Positions 13,908 through 20,916 of a DNA stretch of 64,000 nt are shown here, piece by piece (position 1 is the stretch's first letter; each line of letters starts with the position of its first letter). The stretch is from Alkalimonas cellulosilytica (GTDB lineage Bacteria; Pseudomonadota; Gammaproteobacteria; Enterobacterales; Alteromonadaceae): contig NZ_JAUHLI010000011.1 of NCBI RefSeq assembly GCF_036325985.1, positions 1 to 64,000 on the forward strand, read 5' to 3'. Made by a program: the position numbers and the translations under genes. Below the pieces are notes generated by a model, which saw only the letters and a list, made by a program, of their open reading frames with translations, had not been told where the DNA came from and searched no databases.

Positions 13908-16775
13908 GTCGCACCCTTCGCGGGTGCGTGGATTGAAACCTGTTGACGCTGTTATTATGCGCAAGGATGCAAAGTCGCACCCTTCGCGGGTGCGTGGATT
14001 GAAACTCATGCGACAGGATTAGAGACTACGATGGCTATGGTCGCACCCTTCGCGGGTGCGTGGATTGAAACTAACGTTTACTTTGCCCAGGGATACCGCG
14101 GATAAGTCGCACCCTTCGCGGGTGCGTGGATTGAAACGCCGCCCCGACTTCCAGTTAGAAGGTATTGCTGCGTCGCACCCTTCGCGGGTGCGTGGATTGA
14201 AACTCGCATTTTTGCTATCCAGTCTGATTCTATTTCGTCGCACCCTTCGCGGGTGCGTGGATTGAAACCATGAGAACCATATTTGAGAGCCTGGCGCACG
14301 AAGTCGCACCCTTCGCGGGTGCGTGGATTGAAACGTGTAGATGGCTCTTGCGGCGCATTAACGACACAAGTCGCACCCTTCGCGGGTGCGTGGATTGAAA
14401 CACATGAGCCGCGAAGATGCGTGGCTTGCCACAATGTCGCACCCTTCGCGGGTGCGTGGATTGAAACCGGCGTGTTAAGCTCAAAGGATATCTGCGCTGG
14501 CGTCGCACCCTTCGCGGGTGCGTGGATTGAAACAGTAACGCCGCAAGTCGAGGCTGCTATTGCCAGCGTCGCACCCTTCGCGGGTGCGTGGATTGAAACC
14601 CTAACCGCCTTGATGATTTTGAGCGGGACGAGTAGGTCGCACCCTTCGCGGGTGCGTGGATTGAAACGTGCAGGGTCTTTTTCTGGTGGTGGTAGTGCAA
14701 TGTCGCACCCTTCGCGGGTGCGTGGATTGAAACTCTAACGCACCTAAATCTGGACCTATATTAGCTTGTCGCACCCTTCGCGGGTGCGTGGATTGAAACA
14801 ACAACACCATGCGACACTAAATAATTTGGTCTGGTCGCACCCTTCGCGGGTGCGTGGATTGAAACAGAATCCCCTATTCTCAGATTACAGATAAGACAAG
14901 TCGCACCCTTCGCGGGTGCGTGGATTGAAACAGCTTATCAGCGCATTAGCCCCGACCACGCGCCCGTCGCACCCTTCGCGGGTGCGTGGATTGAAACTCA
15001 TTCTCAATGGTACGTCTACGGTGAACAAGTGGTCGCACCCTTCGCGGGTGCGTGGATTGAAACCACAGCATCCTGATTGGTCTAGTCTAACGGAGTCGCA
15101 CCCTTCGCGGGTGCGTGGATTGAAACTAAACTTCCGCAACATTGGCGTTAGTTCATTTGAGTCGCACCCTTCGCGGGTGCGTGGATTGAAACACGCTATA
15201 ACGCTGTGACCATCCGGTTCCCAAACCGTCGCACCCTTCGCGGGTGCGTGGATTGAAACTGCTATAAACACCGATTGGAAAGCTATTGGTGCTGTCGCAC
15301 CCTTCGCGGGTGCGTGGATTGAAACAGCTTATCCAGCGCCAGGCTCGGCAGCTCAGGCCGTCGCACCCTTCGCGGGTGCGTGGATTGAAACCCCGACGCC
15401 GTTGTGCTTGATAAAGACCCCGAGTCGCACCCTTCGCGGGTGCGTGGATTGAAACCCGTCCAACTTGGCCCGACTTCCAACGGTCGGGAGGTCGCACCCT
15501 TCGCGGGTGCGTGGATTGAAACAACCTTATCATTTAACGTGGTTTGTAAGTTAGGTAGTCGCACCCTTCGCGGGTGCGTGGATTGAAACGAGCTGCCAAA
15601 AGCCGTAGCCGAAGAAATGCAAAGTCGCACCCTTCGCGGGTGCGTGGATTGAAACAAAGCTTTACATCGAAAACACCACCGCAGAGCAGGTCGCACCCTT
15701 CGCGGGTGCGTGGATTGAAACAGACTGGGTTCCTGATGGATCCTGATTTGGAGTGGTCGCACCCTTCGCGGGTGCGTGGATTGAAACTAAGGGGGCGTTA
15801 TGTACGTACCTACAGCAGTACGTCGCACCCTTCGCGGGTGCGTGGATTGAAACGATCAAAGGCCGCGCGTTGATGCGCTTTCGGCTTGTCGCACCCTTCG
15901 CGGGTGCGTGGATTGAAACATAGGTTCCTAATGCCATATCCCACTTCACTATTGTCGCACCCTTCGCGGGTGCGTGGATTGAAACACGCATTATAAAAAT
16001 GATTTTTATGTGCAAGACCGGTCGCACCCTTCGCGGGTGCGTGGATTGAAACGTCTTTTCTGGCTTTGCCCAGGCGCGGAGCCACGTCGCACCCTTCGCG
16101 GGTGCGTGGATTGAAACAGGGCGGCCAGCTCCGTTTCATAACTTCTACGGGGTCGCACCCTTCGCGGGTGCGTGGATTGAAACTCCGGTATCGCCAAAGG
16201 TGACATACACGACAATCGTCGCACCCTTCGCGGGTGCGTGGATTGAAACAGTGCAGAACCCGCTTGCGCGAAGTTGCCTTTCAGTCGCACCCTTCGCGGG
16301 TGCGTGGATTGAAACAGGAGGTGTTATGATTTCGGTGACGCCACAGGTCGGTCGCACCCTTCGCGGGTGCGTGGATTGAAACAGGCTCTGGCAACTCGCA
16401 TTCATCGACCCAAAACGTCGCACCCTTCGCGGGTGCGTGGATTGAAACGGTGGGCTACACAGTTGATTACGCTGCAGCGCTAGTCGCACCCTTCGCGGGT
16501 GCGTGGATTGAAACGACCAACAAACGGCAATCCAAGTCCAACCACCGCGTCGCACCCTTCGCGGGTGCGTGGATTGAAACCCTTGCAATAGTTTCGTCCA
16601 TGTCGTCAAGGATGTCGCACCCTTCGCGGGTGCGTGGATTGAAACGTGAAACCATGGAACACACTGCAGGCGCAGGGCGTCGCACCCTTCGCGGGTGCGT
16701 GGATTGAAACAGGGTATTTAGGGAAATACTTTGCATCGGCGTTGTCGCACCCTTCGCGGGTGCGTGGATTGAAAC
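13908..16775 (+). CRISPR. Type I-C CRISPR array, 44 repeats and 43 spacers
   Basis: The repeat is 32 bp. It starts GTCGCACCC, has a 7-bp stem (CGCACCC/GGGTGCG, loop TTCGC) and ends TGGATTGAAAC, which gives the 11-nt 5' handle expected after Cas5c cleavage. I counted repeat starts from 13908 to 16744: 44 copies that look identical by eye, including the last. The 43 spacers are 31-36 nt, most often 34, and none is duplicated. Same strand as the cas genes; the leader end is at 13908. Many spacers read as open frames that look like phage coding sequence. Long apparent proteins across the array come from the repeat and are not genes. Confidence 0.99.
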
Positions 16776-16776
16776 C

Positions 16777-16865
16777 TCAAACCTTACCTGAAGCATTGCG
16801 GCTACCTCTCCAGATTTCCATCCCGCCTACATGTTGAATGTAGCATGGCGCAATGCTGCTCAAGT
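16777..16865 (-). pseudogene. C-terminal relic of a WHH/HNH nuclease toxin, abutting the CRISPR array
   Basis: On the minus strand, after the immunity gene, a frame reads HVGGMEIWRGSRNASGKV and stops at 16777-16779, one base from the last repeat. HVGGMEIW is nearly identical to the end of the second relic upstream of the immunity gene (17339-17524) and matches the tail of WHH-type HNH/endonuclease VII toxins. The DNA at 16811-16833 is also similar to that at 17361-17383. The preceding bases (LRHATFN in another frame) suggest a frameshifted remainder. This is a displaced old toxin end. Confidence 0.6.
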
Positions 16866-17342
16866 CTAAGCTTTGTTGAGTGGTACGGTGTACTTCGCTA
16901 GGAAGTCATCAAAATGATCGGCGATCTTTGTTACTGCATCCTCACTTCCATCTTCCTCGCTTGGAAATACCAAAACCACTGGTGGATCGTCGGGTTTAAA
17001 GCGGTAATCCAAACAGTAGCGGACTCCTCCGCCGTTGTCAGCGAACTGCAAAAGCCTATCTCCGTATCCCCAAGCTTCCAGTTCGCTGACATTGACCTTA
17101 TGCCCTGCATCACTGTCTAGAAATACATGGTTGAAACAACGGAACCCCGGTTGATATCCGGATTTCAACCTAACTCTCAGGTTCATTGGGCTCCAGCCAG
17201 CCCCAACTAGAAGTAACTGCCTGTAGGTAAAAGGAAAGCTCACTTTTAAGATTGCCTCCGCGGCGTTAATATCAGCCTCCGAAGGAAGATCTTCGTAAAG
17301 GTACTCTTCAAGTTGCAGGTTTTTGAAAGTAGTATAATTCAT
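16866..17342 (-). CDS. SMI1/KNR4 (SUKH) family protein, probable immunity protein
   Basis: A 158-residue protein of the SUKH superfamily: EADINAAEAILKVSFPFTYR, LLLVGAGWSPMNLRVRLKSG, and the acidic C-terminal half ending ITKIADHFDDFLAKY. SUKH proteins are common immunity partners of polymorphic nuclease toxins in contact-dependent competition systems. The start ATG at 17342 overlaps the stop of a WHH nuclease tail (ATGA) and has AGGAGG 6 nt upstream, as expected for a toxin-immunity pair. The toxin is reduced to its tip, so this is probably an orphan immunity gene, perhaps still protective against siblings. Confidence 0.82.
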   Translation of the reverse strand: MNYTTFKNLQLEEYLYEDLPSEADINAAEAILKVSFPFTYRQLLLVGAGWSPMNLRVRLKSGYQPGFRCFNHVFLDSDAGHKVNVSELEAWGYGDRLLQFADNGGGVRYCLDYRFKPDDPPVVLVFPSEEDGSEDAVTKIADHFDDFLAKYTVPLNKA

Positions 17343-17524
17343 GGACGACCTCCTCCCCATATTTCCATTCCACCTACGTGCTGGAAGCGACCATGCAGGT
17401 CAGCAGAAACCAATTGCATCTTCCCAGCATCTTGGTGATGGTGCCAGGTTAAATCGGGTGGGCTTGTAGTCTTAGCTGGTGTTGCACTACCGTAGTAAAG
17501 TGATGCTTCATTCGAATTGAAGCA
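17339..17524 (-). pseudogene. C-terminal relic of a WHH-type HNH/endonuclease VII toxin
   Basis: A 61-codon open frame on the minus strand between two stops contains LTWHHHQDAGKMQLV, then SADLHGRF, and ends HVGGMEIWGGGRP. The order W-H-H, D-x-G-x-M-Q-L-V, L-H and H-x-G-G is the signature of WHH nucleases, toxin tips of Rhs, CDI and related proteins. A stop codon lies immediately upstream in frame and no delivery domain precedes it, so only the catalytic tip remains. It overlaps the SUKH immunity gene by ATGA. The catalytic His residues are intact. A start codon in frame is not evident. Confidence 0.72.
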
Positions 17525-17531
17525 TCACTTT
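17497..17531. repeat. 14-bp perfect inverted repeat at the 5' edge of the toxin relic
   Basis: AAAGTGATGCTTCA (17497-17510) and TGAAGCATCACTTT (17518-17531) flank TTCGAAT. On the plus strand it is followed by TGTT and could act as a terminator. On the minus strand it contains the stop codon and first codons of the WHH relic, so it marks the point where the older toxin sequence is lost. Either a terminator of the TIGR02647 gene or a recombination boundary. Confidence 0.6.
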
Positions 17532-17654
17532 TGTTCAATTATCTAGCGCACTATATGGTTTAAACTTTAAGCAGCCATCGCCATGCTAATAGGCAAGTTA
17601 CGGATAGCTTCGGTTCGGTTCAAATCATACTCATTTAGCCTCACGCTGTAGCAA

Positions 17655-17894
17655 TTACCCCGGCACATCCAAAATCCGCAGCGCCATTTGCAGATGCTCG
17701 GCGCAGTGCACACCGAGATCGGTAAGGTAGCCGCCGTCTGGCTGGGTCAGCAAGCCTTTGTGGTGCAATCGGGCGATGGCGGCTTTGGTGGCTTCGTCGG
17801 CGTCTTTGTGGACTTTCAGGCCTTCGCGCACACTGTCGAGGTTGTACAGGTTCAGAATACGGATTTCGGCATTGAGTTCGGGGGTAATAGGCAT
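17655..17894 (-). CDS. TIGR02647-like small conserved protein
   Basis: A 79-residue protein beginning MPITPELNAEIRILNLYNLD with KVHKDADEATKAAIARLHHK, GLLTQPDGGYLTDLG and AEHLQMALRIL. This pattern matches the TIGR02647 family of gammaproteobacteria, whose function is unknown; the LTQPDGGYLTDLG segment resembles a winged-helix hairpin. The ATG at 17894 has GGAAG about 6 nt upstream and is preferred over an in-frame ATG 10 codons earlier. It is transcribed alone. Confidence 0.8.
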   Translation of the reverse strand: MPITPELNAEIRILNLYNLDSVREGLKVHKDADEATKAAIARLHHKGLLTQPDGGYLTDLGVHCAEHLQMALRILDVPG

Positions 17895-17968
17895 AGCGCT
17901 TCCTTGGTTCTTATTCTTCTCCAACCTTAGTTGGTTTTGCTGGTTTTACCATGCCGAAATGAAAAAAT

Positions 17969-18745
17969 TTAGCGTTTTGCCGACAGTGCCTGCCCCAGGC
18001 TTACGAAGTAGCGAAACCAGTGTGTGCTGAGTGATCGCAGTAGCTCTGCATCCGGATAGGCGCCGGCTTTGGCCAGCTCGCTCTGGCGGGTACCGCTGAC
18101 CAGAAAGTGGTTCTTCAGTGGTTGGGCTTGCAGCATGGCCTCAAAAGCGCGGGCGCACAGCTCCTCTGGTTGCGACAGATACAGCTGATTACGGGCGCGA
18201 TCCAGGGAAGCGCAGTGCACAAACCAGCTGCTGGGCTGGCTGCCATCTGGGGATAGCAGCAAGGTTTTAAAACCATCCAACAGCAATTGGTTTAATGGGT
18301 GGGGCTTGATGCGCTGTGCGTGCAAAAAGCAGCGGCTGGCAAAGTCTTGATTGCCGGCACCCACGAAAACCTTACCGGCGATGTAATGATCAAAGGCAGG
18401 CCATTCATGCGCCAGGCTACCGGCACCGGCGTTTTTCGCCAGGGCTAAAATACGGCCTCGTGGTTGGTAATGAGCGCAGACACCGGGCTGACCGCCAATG
18501 CCAAAGGTCAGTGTGAGGGTTTGGTTCAGCGACAGCACCTGCTCGGGTACCTGCAGTAGCTGCTGCAAATCGCACAGCGCATCAAAAAACAGGTTGGCAG
18601 CACGCTGCTGTTCTTCAGCCGTCACCCAGCGACCGATGCGAATACCACGAAAGCCAAACAACTTGACGATATCGGTGAAGCTGACGTCGGCCCCGGCCCG
18701 GTGATTGGGGCCATTGCGGTAAAAAGACTGGTCCAGTCGCTGCAT
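17969..18745 (-). CDS. CLCA_X-like conserved protein (zincin-like)
   Basis: A 258-residue protein. Family features as I recall them: RNGPNHRAGADVSFTDIVKL, FGFRGIRIGRWVTAEEQQ, LFFDALCDLQQLL, LTLTFGIGGQ, and LALAKNAGAGSLAHEW with FDHYIAG. The HEW...FDHY segment suggests a metal-binding centre as in some metallopeptidases. I see LAHEWPAFDHY, slightly shorter than the form I remember, so activity is uncertain. No signal peptide. It starts 3 nt after the DUF2237 gene stop and is cotranscribed with it. Confidence 0.6.
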   Translation of the reverse strand: MQRLDQSFYRNGPNHRAGADVSFTDIVKLFGFRGIRIGRWVTAEEQQRAANLFFDALCDLQQLLQVPEQVLSLNQTLTLTFGIGGQPGVCAHYQPRGRILALAKNAGAGSLAHEWPAFDHYIAGKVFVGAGNQDFASRCFLHAQRIKPHPLNQLLLDGFKTLLLSPDGSQPSSWFVHCASLDRARNQLYLSQPEELCARAFEAMLQAQPLKNHFLVSGTRQSELAKAGAYPDAELLRSLSTHWFRYFVSLGQALSAKR

Positions 18746-18748
18746 CGG

Positions 18749-19120
18749 TTATGGTTGCCAGCTGTGCGCTTGCAGCAATGCCAGAGGGATCTTGCTCAGT
18801 GCTTCCTGATGGCAACTGGCAAGCATTAAAGGCGGTGCCACACCGGCATCCTTCGCTTCCAGCCAACGGCTGACACACAGGCACCAACGATCACCGGCTT
18901 TTAAACCAGGGAACTGAAACAAGACTCTGGGGGTGATGAGATCATTGCCCTGCTGCAGGCTGAAATCCAAAAACGCCTGGGTCACTTCGGCACACAATAA
19001 ATGTTGCCCTCTGTCCTGCGCAGCATGGTGGCAAAAACCATCGCGGGAAAAGCCGGTGGCAGGTTCGAAGCAGCAGGCTTCAAGGGGTTGGCCGAATACG
19101 TTAAGAGCATTAGAGGTCAT
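18749..19120 (-). CDS. DUF2237 family protein
   Basis: A 123-residue protein with the DUF2237 pattern: NVFGQPLEACCFEPATGF, RDGFCHHAAQDRGQHLLCAE, VTQAFLDFSLQQGNDL, and FPGLKAGDRWCLCVSRWLEA. Conserved cysteines and the GDRWCLC motif are all present. The biochemical role is unknown; such proteins are widespread in aquatic bacteria. The ATG at 19120 is used; one at 19162 would add 14 residues of unusual composition. It leads a two-gene operon with the CLCA_X-like gene and is divergent from the HD-GYP gene. Confidence 0.82.
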   Translation of the reverse strand: MTSNALNVFGQPLEACCFEPATGFSRDGFCHHAAQDRGQHLLCAEVTQAFLDFSLQQGNDLITPRVLFQFPGLKAGDRWCLCVSRWLEAKDAGVAPPLMLASCHQEALSKIPLALLQAHSWQP

Positions 19121-19236
19121 GCTGGTTACTCTGATTGACTTTCGATGCTGTGGAGTATGCATGCGTGCATCGAAGCGATCACTTTGCGTATCGATTAGCT
19201 ATACTGAAAAACACGGCCGCGATGTGAGAATAACCT

Positions 19237-20358
19237 ATGCTTCATGATGCAGCGCTAAAGGTTCTTGGGCAAACAACCAGTTTAGTCGAAAAGTTGCAGC
19301 ACATACATGACTATTTAAAGCGCCATCATCCCTTTATTTCCCGGATTGCCATTGCCTTGTACGATCACAGTACCGACATGGTGCGCACCTTTATTTACAG
19401 TGGCGAAAAAACGCCTCTGAATCATTACCATGCCAGGCTATCGAGCTGCTATTCGCTGCAGCAGCTGGCCGAGCAGCGAAAAGCCAGGCTGGAGCAAGAC
19501 TTATCGGTTTTTAACGGCAGCCAGCATCTGCATGCGCAGCGAATATACGCGGCTGGCTTTCGGGGCAGTTACACCATTCCAATGATTTGGGGCAATGAGT
19601 TGCTGGGTTTTTTATTTTTTAACAGCCAGCAAATCAACGCCTTTGATGATTTTTCCATTGAAAACATGGATGTGGCAGGCCATTTGGTCACGCTGATGCT
19701 CTACAACGAGCGGGCGCAGATAAAAACCTTATCCGCTACTCTAAAATCTGCCCTGGATTTAACCCACAGCCGTGATCCGGAGACTGGGGCTCATCTGGAG
19801 CGAATGTCGCGTTACGCCCGTCTGATTGCAAGGCATTGTGCGGATGCATTTCATTTGGACGATCACTTTATTGAGCATGTTTTTTTGTTTGCGCCTTTGC
19901 ATGATCTGGGAAAAATGGCGATTCCGGATAAGGTGTTGCTTAAGCCTGGCCCTTTGACCGAAGAGGAGTTCAACGTGATGAAAACGCACTCTGAAGCTGG
20001 CCTGGCGATGGTGGATAAACTGATGGAGAACTACGGCCTGTCCGGGTTAAGCCATTTGAGTGTGCTGCGCAATATTGTGATGCATCATCATGAAGCCATG
20101 GATGGTAGCGGCTACCCCAGTGGCTTACAAGGCGATGCCATTCCGATAGAAGCACGTATTGTGACCGTAGCGGATGTGTTTGATGCGCTCACCAGCCGAC
20201 GGCCTTACAAAGAAGCCTGGACAAACCAGCAAGCATTTGAACACCTGCAGCGTTTGTCCGGCTCCAAGCTCGATGGGCGCTGTGTGCAGGCCCTTTTGGA
20301 CAACGCTGCGGAAGTGACGCAGATCCAGGCGAGTTTCAACGACAATGTGTTTGGTTAA
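19237..20358 (+). CDS. GAF-HD-GYP protein, predicted cyclic-di-GMP phosphodiesterase
   Basis: A 373-residue cytoplasmic protein. Residues ~10-160 look like a GAF sensor domain (GSYTIPMIWGNELLGFLFFN near the end). Residues ~170-360 form an HD-GYP domain: DPETGAHLERMSRYARLIA, HD at 222-223 (LHDLGKMAIPDKVLLKPGPL), HHHEAMDGSGYP beginning at 283, and IVTVADVFDALTSRRPYK. HD-GYP enzymes hydrolyse c-di-GMP, controlling motility and biofilm. The metal ligands and the GYP element (here DGSGYP) are conserved, so it is probably active. The signal sensed is unknown. Confidence 0.93.
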   Translation: MLHDAALKVLGQTTSLVEKLQHIHDYLKRHHPFISRIAIALYDHSTDMVRTFIYSGEKTPLNHYHARLSSCYSLQQLAEQRKARLEQDLSVFNGSQHLHAQRIYAAGFRGSYTIPMIWGNELLGFLFFNSQQINAFDDFSIENMDVAGHLVTLMLYNERAQIKTLSATLKSALDLTHSRDPETGAHLERMSRYARLIARHCADAFHLDDHFIEHVFLFAPLHDLGKMAIPDKVLLKPGPLTEEEFNVMKTHSEAGLAMVDKLMENYGLSGLSHLSVLRNIVMHHHEAMDGSGYPSGLQGDAIPIEARIVTVADVFDALTSRRPYKEAWTNQQAFEHLQRLSGSKLDGRCVQALLDNAAEVTQIQASFNDNVFG

Positions 20359-20364
20359 GGCAGC

Positions 20365-20688
20365 TTAGCAGCGCACCGACACCACCGAGTTTTCCACGCC
20401 AAGTGGCGTGGGCCGGTAGCCATCGGCCTGCCAGTCGTTGTCGTAATGCTCGTTGCCGGCCTCATCCAGCAGGCAATAACGGAATTCAAAGTCGTCCTGC
20501 TGATCGGTCGGCAGTTCCAGTACGGTTTTGAAACTGCCATTTTTAAGTCGTTTCAGTGGCTCTTTTTGCCAACCCTGGGCTTCGCACAGCAAGTAAGCAC
20601 TGCTGGCTTCTTTAGCGGCTTCGGCCGGGATCTCAAAAGTCACTTTCACCACAGGGCGGCTTTTCAGAAATTGTTTCTTCAATGGCAT
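20365..20688 (-). CDS. Isoamylase N-terminal/AMPK-type early-set domain protein
   Basis: A 107-residue protein that consists of a single carbohydrate-module-like early-set fold: VVKVTFEIPAEAAKEASSAY, LLCEAQGWQKEPLKRLKNGS, FKTVLELPTDQQDDFEFRY, and a C-terminal NEHYDNDWQADGY. Stand-alone members are frequent in marine gammaproteobacteria, function unknown; the fold binds glycogen in AMPK and in branching enzymes. The ATG at 20688 has AAGGAG 7 nt upstream. It converges with the HD-GYP gene, with only 6 nt between stops. Confidence 0.78.
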   Translation of the reverse strand: MPLKKQFLKSRPVVKVTFEIPAEAAKEASSAYLLCEAQGWQKEPLKRLKNGSFKTVLELPTDQQDDFEFRYCLLDEAGNEHYDNDWQADGYRPTPLGVENSVVSVRC

Positions 20689-20873
20689 CGGGAGCTCCTT
20701 GGTGCAACAGTTCATCAGGCCCTGCTGCCTGGCTTTGGTGCAAAAGGCACCATCAGCAAGCAGCGACAACAGCTTTGCAGTTGGTTTTAACCGCTACTGG
20801 CAAGGAATACAGAAACTGTGCCAGCTTGGCAGCTGCTGGCTATGCTGCCAGCGCAGCATGACAACAGCGTGAC

Positions 20874-20895
20874 AAAACCCGGCCAGATGGCCGGG
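20874..20895 (-). terminator. Terminator of the M14 peptidase gene
   Basis: On the minus strand, CCCGGCC (20895-20889) and GGCCGGG (20884-20878) form a 7-bp stem with a 4-nt loop and are followed by TTTTG. It begins 22 nt after the M14 peptidase stop. Confidence 0.75.
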
Positions 20896-20916
20896 CTGAT
20901 TAAGCATAGCAGAGAC

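Noticed and set aside
14138..15490. Spacers 4 and 24 share 11 nt (CCCGACTTCCA)
   Set aside because: The flanking bases do not align and the base before the aligned start of spacer 4 is not preceded by TTC in spacer 24, unlike the spacer 10/37 pair. Chance is the simpler explanation.
14019..16837. Long proteins with repeats such as SHPSRVRGLK, FNPRTREGCD or SIHAPAKGAT
   Set aside because: They are translations of the CRISPR repeat in different frames, and each breaks at spacers. Not genes.
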